From Edaphochlamys debaryana (Eukaryota; Chlorophyta; Chlorophyceae; Chlamydomonadales): 64,000 nt of DNA. Made by a program: the position numbers and the translations under genes. The stretch lies in the NCBI GenBank assembly GCA_016858145.1, contig JAEHOE010000090.1, positions 310,001 to 374,000 of the forward strand, in the 5' to 3' direction. The notes beneath the pieces are model-generated. The model worked only from the letters and a program-made list of their open reading frames with translations. It was not told the origin of the DNA and searched no databases. Shown here in pieces: positions 36,484 through 48,894 of the stretch (the stretch's first letter is position 1; every line of letters starts with the position of its first letter).

Positions 36484-36897
36484 AGGCCTCCTCCCGCAAG
36501 CGGCCCCGCGAGGAGCAGGAGGCGCAGGGCGGGGCGGGGGGCTGGGAGGGGACCGAGGAGGAAACACGCGAGGGAGAGGCAGGGTGAGGGGTGAAGCGGC
36601 CAGCAACGGAAGAGGCAGGGCGGGGGCCGCAGGCCCCTGGCACGGCGGCACCGACCCTACCCCCCGGCAACAGGGCCACAGGGGCGGCGAGGGCTAGGGT
36701 GCGGCGCGGCCTAGCGCCGGAGCCCAGAGGGCAAGGGGGCAGTGCGCCGTGCTTCAGTGGTGGTCAGCTCAGCTGAACGCGAGGTTGGGGCGGGTAGTCT
36801 GAGGTCGGGGCGGCGAGGGCACAGGCCGTGTTTGCGGCCAAGGGCTGACGTGCACCTGCTTGTGATGGGCCAGGATGCGGCAGCCGGGAGAGGCGGG
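36484..36897 (+). repeat. Duplicated block, copy 2
   Basis: The counterpart of 24071-24460, covering the end of the gene fragment and about 300 bases beyond. After GGGAGAGGCGGGC the sequences part. Confidence 0.8.
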
Positions 36898-37269
36898 CTG
36901 AGCGTGCATAGGCGGGATGCGTGTGGGCGGGTAGGGCAAGGACGGAGACGGGGAGCCGTCAGACTCAGATGCGCCTGGTCGGTTAGTCCAACTTGACTTT
37001 GTGGGGTTTGCCGCCTCCAATGATTGCAGCGTTGAACCTCATTGTCTAGCTGGGGAGCGACATACATAATGAGTTCATACAGACAGAACACGAGCACATA
37101 AGATGGCCGGACACGGCAGGGACAGCTAGGTTGGTGCGGCAAGTAAGGCGGATCGAGTCGGCGTTTGTTCGCCTTTGGGCCCCGCCTGTACCTCCGGCCC
37201 ATAGATGTTGTGTAGGTCCCTGTGCGGCGGTAGAGATGAATGAAAGCGGATGGCGAATTGCCTCATCCC
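36898..37269. other. Intergenic, no gene recognised
   Basis: No exon, RNA gene or element end recognised. Confidence 0.4.
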
Positions 37270-37284
37270 TGTCCCAGGGGGGGG

Positions 37285-37385
37285 GGGGTACAGACAAAGT
37301 TCCCCGATATCATGCCCCAAAGTTCCCCGACCCCCCAAGACCGACGACCGACCGACCCGTAAAGTGTACGACACTGTCGTACGTG
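37285..37385 (+). repeat. AAGTTCCC / GACC-core repeat copy
   Basis: Contains ACAAAGTTCCCCGATATCAT, GCCCCAAAGTTCCCCGACCC, a GACCGACGACCGACCGACCC core and GTACGACACTGTCGTAC, a near-perfect inverted repeat at the end. Its layout matches the minus-strand copy at 36240-36320. Confidence 0.65.
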
Positions 37386-37799
37386 GCCTGCACGTACAGC
37401 ATTTGATGTCATTCGCGTTTCGCTGGACTGCTGGCCGCGTGCACTATCCATGACCGCGCACAGCTTTCCCGGTGGCCCACGTTGGTCGGGTGCCATTGAC
37501 CATGCCATGGACCCCGACCCGTCAATTGGCCAACGGCTCGGCACCAAGGGGCGACATCCGGGCTGTAATGTATAGATGTTGTGCGATCTGAGGCGCGGGA
37601 GTGGAAGGCAGGCTTCTGGGGACACCTGGGAGACGCCTTTGGGTGGCCGCGTGTGTGCCCGGGGCCCGGCATGCCGACATGTCCCGCCGGTCCCGACTCC
37701 CTAACACCGCTGGAAGGGTACAAGTGACTTGCCAGCATAAGTTCTTGCCATGCTGCATGCTCAGGGCGTGTGGGATGATGCTGGGTGCTGCTCTACGTG
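37386..37799 (-). repeat. Inverted portion of dispersed repeat family
   Basis: Pieces such as GGGACATGTCGGCATGCCGG (minus strand, about 37660-37690) resemble the ATGTCGGCATGCC block at 35952-35966. A diverged copy of the 27660/35620 family. No coding capacity seen. Confidence 0.35.
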
Positions 37800-37905
37800 A
37801 CAAAGTCCCGCCACACAGCCTCCCAGAGTTGCCCGACCCCCCCCGACCCTCCCCGACCGACGACCGACCGAGAACTTTGGGGCCCCACAACTTTGCAATA
37901 ACACC
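37800..37905 (+). repeat. AAGTTCCC / GACC-core repeat copy
   Basis: Contains CGACCCCCCCCGACCCTCCC, CGACCGACGACCGACCGA, then GAACTTTGGGGCCCCACAAC and TTTGCAATA. The last two blocks match the minus strand at 35720-35750. Confidence 0.65.
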
Positions 37906-38996
37906 TGAAAACAGATTTGGGCTCCTCTTGCCAAGCTCTTCCCAGTTGATGTATGTTTGGGAAGGCCCCCCTGCCTGGCCTCACCCTTCTCAAGTGGACA
38001 TTCTTGGGCCTTGGCGGCGTCCAGCTATGCAGTGTAGGGCAGGTTGGCAGGGCGACGGAGCCACGTCGAGCCTGGACGGAGCGACGTCGAGGGCGGGCAA
38101 GGCGGCCTCGGGCGGCCGTCCCGACTAATGACCACAGCGGTGTCTTGCTGCGGGGACGATGTCGACGGCGATGTCGACGGCGACGCGAGCGAGGAGCCAG
38201 GTGCAAGAGCGTGAGGCGAGCTTGACGCCTGACCACGACAGTTGGAATTGTGGCTGACACTGAGTTGTAAAGGTACCGCACCCGGGAGGTAGGGTGAGGG
38301 ACTGAGTGCTCAGAGAGAATGGGTCCCTGTCATGTAGCCTGGGTGTTGGTGCCTGGGTGTTGGTGCGCAGATGGCATACCCAGTAGGTGGCGCTCTCGCT
38401 CAACCCCTCCCCTTCTGGAGGCGGTTCCTGCTGTAACCATTGCATGCTTGCACTGAGGGGCCACGGGTGTCGATGGGAAGCGGCGGGCGCCGGGCGGGGC
38501 ATGCATGAGCGGCGGCGGTGTGGAAGTGATGCGGATGTGGCGGCGGAGTTTGTGTGGAAGCGTCCATAACCCCTTGTCATTGTAGCCTGTGCGGTGGGAA
38601 GCGCACACACCTCTGGGCAGGGGGTTGAGGGGGAAGCGGGACAGACCTGGGGCTGTTGGGAAGGAGAAACGGGCGACACGGGGCTGCGGTGCAGTGGCGG
38701 TCCACGCCGGGCTGACCAGGCCTTGGCTCAGGGTCAATTGGGCAGCACTGCGAGGGGAAGTGGGGGTTAGAAGACATCAACGAAGCGCGAGGCGCCGCGG
38801 TGTGGGCGTAGGGCGTGGGTCGCAAACTATGCAACTATGGAACTATGGAAGTGGGGCAGGTGGCACGATGGAGGAGCGATGGCATGAGCGGGTCGTGCTA
38901 CCAAGTGCAGTCACTTGGCCGTTACTTCTTTCTCGCCCTCATCAGCACGAATGAGGCTAGCTTAAGTCATAGAGTAGTTCCCGAGACCCTGCAAGA
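37906..38996. other. Intergenic, HEN1 upstream region
   Basis: Contains a short repeat at 38390-38435 shared with 28818-28862, and an inverted diverged copy of the GCTTCGTTGATGTCTTC repeat at 38765-38822. The last few hundred bases should hold the HEN1 promoter and leader. I see no TATA box. Confidence 0.45.
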
Positions 38997-41900
38997 ATGG
39001 CAGACAATCCACGAGCTCTCATAAACCAATTCTTTCAGCGTGCCAAGGCGAACCCTGTATACGAATGTGTTCCGGCACCGGAGGACGGCCAGGTCCAGCG
39101 CTTCCTGTGCACGCTGACTCTGCCGTCGGTGACGATTGAGGGCGTGTCGCTCGAGGAGGCGTGCTTCCAGGAGGAAGGCCGCTCCAAGAAGGCGGCTCAG
39201 GTGTGCAGCGCCGAAAGAGAGATCGGGCGCTTGCTCGCGAGTGCCCGCGCGTCGGGTCCGACACCCGCTCCGACACAGCGCGCGATCTTCCGCCGCGTCT
39301 CTTCGCAACGCTGCCAGGGCCCTGCGCATTGCGGTCGCTAAGGGACCGTCAGCGCACCGTTTCGAGGCCGCCAACCCCCTTGCAAGCATTATTAGATCGC
39401 AAAGGGGACGCCCTCGCCGTCAGCCACGTTTCTCCTCTCGCCCTCGTTCCCGCTCGCCCCTGCCTGCAGGACGCTGTCGCGGCCGTGGCCCTGCGCTTCC
39501 TGGCCGAGCAGCCCATCTACGCAGCCGCTAAGCCGTACGAGGCCTCGCTGCTGCGCACCCTGGCCACCCGGGTGCTCAGCCCGCAGGTGAGGGGGCGCCT
39601 GTCTTGCGCTCCCTTGCTGCGGTCTAGGGGGTTTGGTGGGGCCAAGGGCATGTGCAACGTACCTTGCGGGGCCGAGGAGCTGGCAGTATGGTAGGGGTGG
39701 CGCCCCCGTCAGCTGTCACCCGTGCCACCCTTTCCCCCGTCCCGCCCCGCTTCCGCACCCCGGAACGGCACTCGTTCTCCCTCGCGCCACCTGCCACCCC
39801 ACCTCCCTCTCCACCCTCCCTCCCCCCCTCTCCCCCAGGGCCTGTTCAGGGACCCCGAGGTCCACGGAGCGGCGGCGGCGGCGGTGGCCTTCGGGGGCGG
39901 CTGGCTGCCCCTGGCGGCGCTGCCCCACAGCCGCCTGCTGCGGGGCTGGGCCAAGGAGTTCGGAGGGGGCAGCGGGGCGGGAGGTGGGTGCGGGGGCGGT
40001 GGGACAAGGGGCCGGCGGGGAAGGGGGGGCAAGAGGGGAGCGGGGGAGGGGAGCGGGGGTCGGGGCCTGGGCTCTGGAGGCTGGGGCGGGCGTTAGGTGT
40101 CCGGCAACCCCCGCCTCCCCTTGGGCGCCACTCGCATTCGCACCCCTGAACACTGAGCGGTTCGGCACCACCTCGCCAGAGGCTTGCAACCCCCCAATGC
40201 TGTCCCCGCACCTTTCAACCTCCCGAAGCCTCACACACCGCCAAGCACGTTCACTGCCCACGCGGGCTTTCAAGTTCCACGCCCAAGGGCCGGCCGGCTT
40301 CCTGCCGCGCCCATGTCTCCTCGGCTTGCCCTTATCGCACACACCGTCACCCCAACCACCCCCTCCGGCCCCAGGCGGCGCCGCGCTTCTGTCCAGCCCC
40401 GCCGCCCTGGTGGAGGTTGTACGGCGGGAGCTGGCGGCGCAGGCGGAGGCTGACGTGGCACCGGCGGCGGCGGCGGCGGAGGCCATGGAGGGCGTCGAGG
40501 CGGCGGCGGCGGCGGCGGCGGGGTCAGGCGCGGAGGCTGCCGGCAAGACGGCGGCACGTGCGGAGGCGGAGGGCGCTGCTGCTGCTGCGGTGGCTGCCCT
40601 AGGGCTGGCGCTGGGCCCTGGAGGGCTGTGCGTGCGGCTGAGCCCCGAGGCCGCCGCCGCCGCCGCCCCACCCGCCGCCAGCATTAGTCATCAGCAGGAT
40701 CCGGCGGTGGTGGCGGCGGGAGGGGTGGCCACGGTGGTGGTCATTCCCGCGGACAGCAGGTGCGGGTGGTGGTGGTGGTGGGAAGAGTCAGGGTTGGGGG
40801 TGGTGTGGTACGGCAAAGTGGAATCGCAGGCCCGTCCGCCGGGCGTGCAATGACGCGGACGCGGAGGGCTCCGAGGAGGCAGCCCGCTAGAACTTTACAG
40901 CGCCCCGCAAAGTCTTGCCTCCCTCCTACCTCTCCTCCCCTCCCCTACCCCTCCACCCCCGCCCCCAGCCTGCCCCTGCGGGAGCAGGCCGTGCCCGCCC
41001 ACGGCAGCCTCCTGTCCTCCGTGGCGGACCTGCTGGCATGCCCCTCGCCACACCAAGTGCTGCAGGTGCGGTTGGCGGTTGGTCATGGCTGGCGGTTGAC
41101 GAGTCCGTTGTGTTGCTGGCGACCCGCAGTGCCTGTAGGTTGGCCCTAGCGGTTGCTCGGACGGCAGGTGTCCAGTACCTCTAGCCACCCCGAATGTCCG
41201 TGCCTTTCTCTCCGCCCCAACTCCGCCCCCCATGTTTACCCCCCCTCTGCCCCCCGCAGTGGGGCCGTGTGGGCCACAAGGCCTCGTACGCGGCCGACCC
41301 CCGACTGCCCACCGCCCTTGGTGAGGGGGTCAGGCGGCCAGGGGAAGCGAAGGGTGTATGGGGGGAGACAGCAAGACGGGCTGAGCAAACCGGGGGGACA
41401 CGGTCTCGGGGTATGGGCATGGGGAGCAAGGGGCAGGGGGGCGAGGCGGCTTACGAGCGCAGGGCCCGGGACAGAAACGCCTTGCGTGGGCGGGGCCGTG
41501 CCATGTCTGGGCACAGGCCGGCTTGAGGCTCCGCTCAAATGGGCGGCTTGAGGCTAAGCAGGTGGGCCCGCTACCCCCCCCCCTCAACTGCAGGGCCCGG
41601 CCAGGACCTGCTCGGGCCCACCGCCGGCGCCGAGGAGGAGGCGGAGGCGGCCGGGCCCCGGTACAGCCTGGCTGGCCATCCACTGCACTCCGTAGCAGGT
41701 ACGGCAGGTTACGTGCTGCAGATACCGGCTCTTACGCCGTATTTGACCAATGGCTGCTTGAATTCCCCTCTCCGCCCCCTGACGCTGCTGCTTTCCGCCG
41801 GCTGTGCCCCCTCCAAGGCGCCGCCACCGCCACCGCCTCCGCCCCAGCCCAGCCGGAGCCCCGCCCCGCCCTCTCCGAGGCTCAGGGCTCCATCGCCCTC

Positions 41901-44900
41901 CCCACCGCCCACGCCCCCACGCACCCCCCGGCGGCCGGCGGGCCCTTGCCCCCCGGTGCCACACCCGCCGGCTTCGCATCCGCCGCCGCCGCCGCGGCGG
42001 CCGCAGCCGCCGCAGGGGACGACGCGACCGCTGCCTCCGCCGGTGGCGGCGGTCCTGCGGTCGCTGGCGGCGGGCTGGCGGGGGAGGTGACCAGCCGCCG
42101 CGAGACGGAGGGCGCGGAGGTCAGCAGCCGCCGGCCCGAGGGCGGGGCAGCCGGGGCGGCGGGTGGTGGTGGTGGCGCTGCGGTGCTCCCCCCGCTGGCC
42201 CTCTGCTTTGGGTCCTACCGTGCCGACTCCACGGTCACTCTGGCGGTGCACCGGGGCGCAGCGGCCATGGACTGGGAGGGGGACGGGCAGGGGGAGGGTG
42301 AGAGGGGGAGGGGGACCAGGGGGGGGAACTGCGACGGGGAACTGGGGGATGGGGACGGATAGGGGCCGCTGAGGGGCAGGGCAGGCAAGGCTTAGGGCAG
42401 CCAACCGGCATTCCGTGTGTGCTGTTGCTCCTACGACCATGGTTAAGAGGTCGGGTAAGATCCAGCTGACTGCTGTCCTCACCCCCTGCCCACGCCGCCT
42501 CCGCCCTCCCCCTCCTCCCGCAGTCCGGGGCCCTGAGCACGCTGACCCCACCCCCGACGTCAGCCCCACCGGCAGCACAGCACACGTCCACCCCCACCCC
42601 CATCCCCACGCCCACGCCCATCCCCATCCCCATCCCCACGCCCACGCCCACGCCCACGCCCACGCCCACCCGCCTTCGGGGCTGGGGCCCCAGCGGCGGC
42701 TGTCCCGGGAGGGGGAGGCCAGCACCCACCCCTCCACACACGCTGCAGCGGCCACACCCGGCCCCGCCCCCGCCACCAATGGTGCTCCAGCCACGGGGGC
42801 GGGAGGGGGGGCGGCGACGGGCAGGGGCGAAGGCAGGGCCGGGTCAGGGGCGACCCCCGGCGGTGGCGGACCGGGCTCGGCCGGGCCCGCCAGCCCACGT
42901 GGCGCGTACGTCCAACCGCCTGCCGTACACCCCACCCTGGTCACACTTCCCGAGCCGTCACTCTACTCCAAGCTGCTGCTGCCGCCGCTGGCGCTGCCGG
43001 GCGCCGGCGGAGGTAGCGGCGCTGCCGCCGAGCCGCCGCCGCCGCTGTCCACGACGGGTCTGCTGCCGCCGCCGCGCGGCCAGCCGCCGCTGTTCAGGTG
43101 CGGGGCAAGCGGGTGGGGAGGGGGGGAGGGAGGGCGAGGGGCAGGGTGTGTGTGGCTGACCTGCGCTCCAGGTTGGGAGCGTACCGGTATGCCCCACCTG
43201 GCCTGGGCTCCGGCCCTGCCTATGTGAAGACTGCGGGTGTAGCCCGCAAGCAGCCCCACCGCAACTGTCCGGGTCCCGAGTACAGTAGGACAGCCGCAGG
43301 GCCGCCCGAGGTCGGGAGCTGCCGTCCACAGCCTCTCTTCTTTTTTGTCAAACACCCTTCTCCTCATGCCTTTCCCCCCTCCCTCTCTCGACCTCGCTCC
43401 CTGTCCCCCCAGCCTGGCGGGCGAGCCGCTCAACGTACGGGCCACGTGGCTGGCGGGCGCCCCCGTGTACGGCGATGCGGTGGCCACCACGTGCCGCCTG
43501 AGCCCCTCGCCGCACAGCAAGGTGCGAGGGCACTGGAGCGGTCGTGTCCCACCCCCCCTCCTCCCGACTTGATTGGCTTCACGCCTCCGTACGCTCTTTC
43601 GCAGTTCGGCATCCCCACGTCGCCCGGGTGATGACCCCATGCACACCTGTCCCCTGCCACTCATCGATACCTCCGCACCCCCCCCCATCCCACCCCCCAG
43701 GTGCACCACGTGATGAAGTGGCGCCACTACGGCGCCCGCGACCTCTGGCGCTCCGCCACCGCCGCCACCCCCGCCTCCGCCTACACCCGCGCCCTGCACG
43801 CGCCCGTGCTGCTCAGGGGGCTGCCGGGGGAGTACAGGTGCGCGCAGCTGGGGGGTGGGGAGGAGCAGGGGGGGCGCGGGCAGGGGGTGATACGGGGAGG
43901 GGGCCTGCGGTCTGAAGGGGTGCATTGGCAGGCAGTGAGCGCAAATGTCCGCTAGGGGATGGCTGTGGGACTGGGGCTGCGGTCGGCACCCTATGTACAC
44001 CCATGTGGCCAGGGCGGCTCGACACTGGTAGCCTTCCAGCCGGTGTCCCCGCACCTTCATCAGCCCCCTCCCCCTTCTCCCGCGCACCCCCCCTGCCTCC
44101 CCCCTCCGCAGGGGCCCCGCCTCCTGGCAGGGCCCCCCGCCCCGCCGCCTGCTGGACGCATACGCAGCCGCCCACGCCGCCGCCGCCCCCCCCGCCCTCG
44201 CCCTGGACACTCCCGACGTGGATGCCCCGGGGGAGGGCTGCGCGACACTGGCCGGAACCAACTTCCTGGGACTGCCGTACAGCGTCACGGCAGGTACGGC
44301 ACAGTACGGCACGCGATGGGGTCGATAGCGGCTACAGGGGTCCCGGGCGTTTCAACCGCTGACCCATGCCCACGGCGTGATTAAAGCTGCCAGGCGATGC
44401 GGCGACCACGCTCAGCGAGTCCTGGCTTCACCTTGCTTCCTCCCCCCACACGCGCTCAGCGGTGTCCACCTCTACCTCCCTCTCCCCCCCTCCCCCCCCA
44501 GGCCCCGCCCCCCTGGACCTGGCCTCCCAGCAGGCCGCCCTCTGTGCGCTGTGGTCGCTGCAGGACCTGGACGCCGCCTGCCTGCGGGGGGGGCGGAGCG
44601 CGGAGGAGCTGGCAGCGGGTGGGGCAGGGGCTTGGAGTGGGGGAGGGAGGGATGAGAGGGCGAGGGAAGAGAGGATGGATTGAGGGAGGGAGCTAGGGGA
44701 ACAGTAAGGGGGCAAGCAGGACCGCTGGCTTGTCGATCCCCGTTGGTGGGCTGGTGGCAGTGGGACCCTACGATCCCCTCCGGCTCACGCTTCTCACCCC
44801 TTTGGCTGCGCACTTTGCCCCACCCTCACCCGCAGACCCGCCCCCCACCCGCCCCGCCGAGCCCGCCGAGCCTCCCCTCGACGCCACCCTCTCCGCCCTC

Positions 44901-47900
44901 CGCCGCCTCAGCAGCAGCGGCGCACCCGCCACCTCCGCCGGCGCCACCGTCAGCGGCGGCGGGGAGACGGGCGCCGCCATTGGCGGAGGCGGCAGCGGCG
45001 GTGCTGGCGGCGAGCGAGGCTCTGGATTCGGGATCCAGGCGGAAGATGAGGATGCGGAGGTGCAGGGGCTGGGTGCTGACGTGGAGGTGCTGGCACCAGG
45101 GCTGGCGCACGCGAGGAAGCCGAGGGACGGAGCCCTGGCGAGGGTGGGTGGGGTGGGGGGCCTGGTGGGAAAGTGTTGCACACCTAGCTAGGGAAAGGCT
45201 GGGAAAGGACATCCGAGGGCAACGAGGAAGCAGGGCAAGCGCTGCTCGCAGAGAGAGCCTGAGGGCATGGATTTGGAGGGCAGCGCCGAGGGAGCGGACC
45301 GTCCTTCGGCACCTCCGCTTCCGTCTCCTCAACTTCCTTGAAAGCGGGTGCACTCGACTCAACTTAACCCTCATCTAACCCTTCCCTCAACCTCCCCCTG
45401 CCCCTCAACCCCCCCTGCCCCAGATCTCCTACACCCTCTCCCTCCCCTCCGCCGCCGCCCTCGAGGCAGAGCCCGCCGGCCCCCTGTCAGACGCCGCCGC
45501 CGCCTTTGCTGACGTCACCGCCACCGGCGGCCCCGCCGCCGCCTTCGCTGGCGGCGCCGCCACGGACGGCGGCGGCGCGTCGTTCGGCGGCGGCCCGGTT
45601 GACGGCGGCGGCGGCTTCGGGCCGCGGGCAGTGGGGCCCGGGGGCGCGGGGGTGGGGGTTGTGTTGGAGCAGCACGGGTCACTGACGCTGTGTGTGGGCG
45701 GGGGGCGGCCGGGGGTGCCGAGGGCGGTGGACGCAGCGCTACGGCGGCTGCACGTGGGGGGCAGGGCGAGGGTCAGGTGAGGAAGCGGAACCGGTGGGGA
45801 GGTGGGCGGGTTGAACGGGAACGCTGGAATCAGGGAAATGGGCGAGCTGGGAGGAGATTGCAAGGGCTGGGGGATCAGCTGTCCTGGGTGTGCAGGCGCC
45901 TGGCCTGGACCCAGCCGCCTCCATGAGTAACGCTCGTCCCACCCTACCTCGGCGCAGGCTGCCCGTGTGCCTGGACGGCACGAATCCGCTGGGGTGCTTC
46001 GGATCTTCGGAGTCGGACCTGGTTATGGATCCCGATTCGGCGCTGAGCCTGGGCTCCGGATCTGGATCCGGCTTCGTCACGGCGGTTCTGGATCTGGCTC
46101 TGCTGCACGCCTCGCTGCCGCTGGTGGAGGGGCGGCCGGGGGCGGCGGGCGGGCCAGCGCTCTTCACCCCTCCCCTGGGGCAGCAACGGATGCAGGTGGG
46201 GGCCTGGGGGGGATGACGGGGGAAGGTAGGATGAGGATAGTGGGCCTGTTCCCTTGGTGGATCAATGTGTGTTGAGGGTGGGTCACACGCGCCGCAAGTC
46301 TCCCGTTCGCCTATTTGTGCCACGTGAACCGCACCCTCGTTCCCTCCATCCCTGACACATACCCGTCCCCCCCCCCCAGGCGGTGGCAGCAGTGCTCCGG
46401 CGCGAGGGCGCTGCCACCCTGGTGGACCTGGGTGGGTGGGGGCGGGTGGGGGTGGGGGTGGGGGCGAATGGGGTGGAGCGGGTTCGGGCTTACGTGTGCG
46501 TGTGCGTAGGGTGGGGTGCTTGAGTGAAAGGCGGCGCTGTGCACCTTGACTCCGGGCCCTTGGGTTCTGACGCCCCCTCCCCCTTGGCCCCTTTCCTCGC
46601 TCCCCCCCCCCCCCCACCCAGGCTGCGGCGAGGGCCGGCTGATTGAGGGCCTGGTGCTGGGGGGCACGGGGGCGGACTGCGGGGGGCCCCTGCGGCGGGC
46701 GGTGGGGGCGGACGTGAGCGGGGGGGCGCTGACGGCGGCGGCGCGGCGGCTGGGGAAGCTGACGGCGGCGGCGGTGGAGGTGGAACGGCTGAGGTTGCAC
46801 GGGGAGGTGAGGGGGCCGGGGGGGGGCGAGGGCGGGAGAGACTGGTGCTCAATTCCTGGACGGTGTATGAGAGAGCTGCGGAAGCTGCAGTGTGTGGCCG
46901 GACTGAAGCTTGCAGGTGAGTAGCGGCAAAGGCGGACACCTTCCCATGAGGTCTCCTCTCACGTAACACTCTCCAATGCGGCCTCCCTCGCGTTACCTCT
47001 CCTCCGCTGCCCTCCCCTCCCTCCCCCTCAGGAGTCCGTGCCCCACCCGGTGGAGGTGAGCCTGTACCGCGGCAGCGCCCTCACGCGCCGCCCCGAGGGG
47101 GGCGGGGGCGCTCCCTGGCTGGGGCTGCGGGGCTGCGACGCGGCGGCCCTGGTGGAGGTGGTGGAGCACCTGGACCCCGGGCCGCTCAGGTGGGCGGGCG
47201 CCAGGGGTCAGCCGGTGCGGGCCCAGATGAGGGGGTCGGGCAGGGGCGTGCGTGTCAGGGAGGTTGCAGAGCAGGGCCGGTCGTTGGGGTCAGGGCCCCG
47301 GGGCCTGGGTGTTGACAGATGTGCTGAGAAACCTGACACCGGCGCGCTTGCCGGACCTTGCACCCTGCCGGGATGGGTCCTACCTCTCACCACAGGCCAC
47401 CACTTCCCCTGACGCTCGACCCAAACCCCGCCCCACGCCCACTCGCCCTCGCCCCCCGCAGCCTGTTTGGGCCCTGCGTGCTGGGCGCCCTCCGCCCCCG
47501 CACCCTGGTGGTCACCACCCCCAACTGGGAGTACAACGCGGTGCTGAGGGGCATAGAGGCAGCCGCCGCAACCGCCTCAGCCGCCGGCGGCGGCCGCCGT
47601 AAGGGCGGCGCCAGCACGGGCTCCTCGGGCGCCGCGGGCGCAGGGGCGGACGCAGGGGCCCCTGCTCCCAAGGCTGACACCTGGCCCGGGCCCCCCGGCC
47701 GGGACGGGCTGAGGCTGCGGTGCGCGGACCACCGCTTCGAGTGGACCCGGGCTGAGTTCGAGGCGTGGGCGGGGGGCCTGGCGGAGGCCCACGGCTACGA
47801 CGTGAGGTGAGCACCGGAGAAGGGGGCGGGGCCGTCGGTGTCCCGATGGATGGAGGGGTGAACGAGCCACACGCCTGCCCTCAAGCCTGAGGGCTGCGGA

Positions 47901-48894
47901 GGGGAGGGGCCGTCAGTGTCGGGGCGTGAGAGAGTCACGGCGGTGCTGTCACGTGTGAGAGGTGGGCGGGGCTGGCGTAGTGCGGGTGCTCCGCGGGCAG
48001 GGGCGTGGGCCTCGGCTGGCCAGGGGCGCGGCTCGTGTCACCTCTTCATCACCCCTCCGAAGCCAGCTCACCCACGTCCTTGCCCGGTCATGTTGACTCG
48101 ATGCAGCCGCGCTCACTCTTTGTGCATCCCCTGCCCGCAGCTTCGAGGGCATAGGCCGGGCCAACGACGAAGCTCTGGCCCTGGCCTCCCCCGGCTACAG
48201 CGGCCCCCAGAACCCGGGGGCGGCAACCCAGATCGCGGTCTTCCGGCGGAGGGGCGGCGTGGAGGAGGGCCCAAGCACGGGGGCCGGGGGCGGGGAGGGG
48301 GCCGGGCAAGAGGAGGGAGAGGAGGGCGGCGCGTGGGAGCGTGTGTGGGGACCGGCGCGCGTCGCGGCGCCTCGGGAGGAGCTGGAGGAAGCAGAGGCGG
48401 AGGCGGAGGCGCGGGCCGGGAGGGACGGGGCCGAGGACGGCCTGGGGGGCGCCTCCACCCCCGCTGCGCATGCCGAGTGGGACGAGGCGGAGGCGGGGGC
48501 GGCAGGCACGAGCGGAGCTGGCGGGGGCGGAGGTGCGGCGAGGGCCAAGCGGGGCAGCAATGATGCGGGGATTGGGGAGGGCAGTCCGGACCAGGGGCAG
48601 GGGGCGGAGGGCGGCCACGCGCCCAAGCGGCAGGCCCTCGCCACGGCCACTGGTGGGGGGCCAGGGCCGGCCGCGGTTGTTCCGCCCCGCCCCAGTGTGG
48701 GGCCGAGTGGTGGTGGCGGCCTGGGCGTCAGCGCAGGTGGCGGCAGCGGTGGGCGGGCAATCGAGGGCGGGGAGGCAGGGGCGGGGTCGGCGGTGCTGGC
48801 CCCACTGACTGCTGGGCCGGAAGCGGGCGGGGCGGATGCAAGCTGGGTCGCCAGCGCGCAGCAGGGGGCTGACGTGGACGTGGACGTGTTCTGA
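38997..48894 (+). CDS. HEN1: HEN1 small-RNA 2'-O-methyltransferase
   Basis: Methylates the 3'-terminal 2'-OH of small RNAs and protects miRNA/siRNA from uridylation and decay. Twenty-one exons close in phase for 1,701 aa: 38997-39200, 39470-39586, 39839-39983, 40375-40759, 40969-41065, 41260-41320, 41594-41698, 41818-42297, 42524-43097, 43413-43521, 43701-43837, 44112-44293, 44502-44618, 44836-45143, 45424-45776, 45958-46195, 46380-46431, 46622-46806, 47032-47189, 47462-47806, 48141-48894. The N-terminus (NPRALINQFFQRAKANPVYE ... EEGRSKKAAQDAVAAVAL) is a double-stranded RNA-binding domain. The methyltransferase spans ~1205-1500: VDLGCGEGRLIEG (AdoMet), LVEVVEHLDP (Glu/Glu/His metal site), VVTTPNWEYNAVL, DHRFEWTRAEFEAWA and ATQIAVFRR. 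Plant HEN1 is about 940 aa; the excess is Ala/Gly-rich inserts, a His-rich tract at 552-581 and an acidic tail of about 200 aa. Tail-to-tail with tubulin copy 2. Confidence 0.93.
42583..42672 (+). repeat. His-rich coding minisatellite in HEN1
   Basis: Tandem CCCCAC/GCCCAC hexamers encode alternating His-Pro and His-Ala, about 15 His in 30 residues (HVHPHPHPHAHAHPHPHPHA and onward). The repeat lies in exon 9, outside the recognised domains. Confidence 0.85.

Larger units (their letters stand above)
35386..36586 (+). pseudogene. Ala-Pro-rich gene fragment, copy 2
   Basis: A paralogue of the fragment at 22474-24139. The open segment 35394-35518 begins MPQGGRAGDDGAAASGTSAA and ends AQDAQPVGAVK at a GT donor, matching the AEPAEALA donor of copy 1. 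The candidate last exon 36484-36586 encodes ASSRKRPREEQEAQGG...TREGEAG and a stop, and both sites are phase 0. The intron between them contains two dispersed-repeat copies. No coiled-coil exon precedes it. It is either a short gene of unknown function or a truncated relic, and I favour a relic. Confidence 0.4.
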
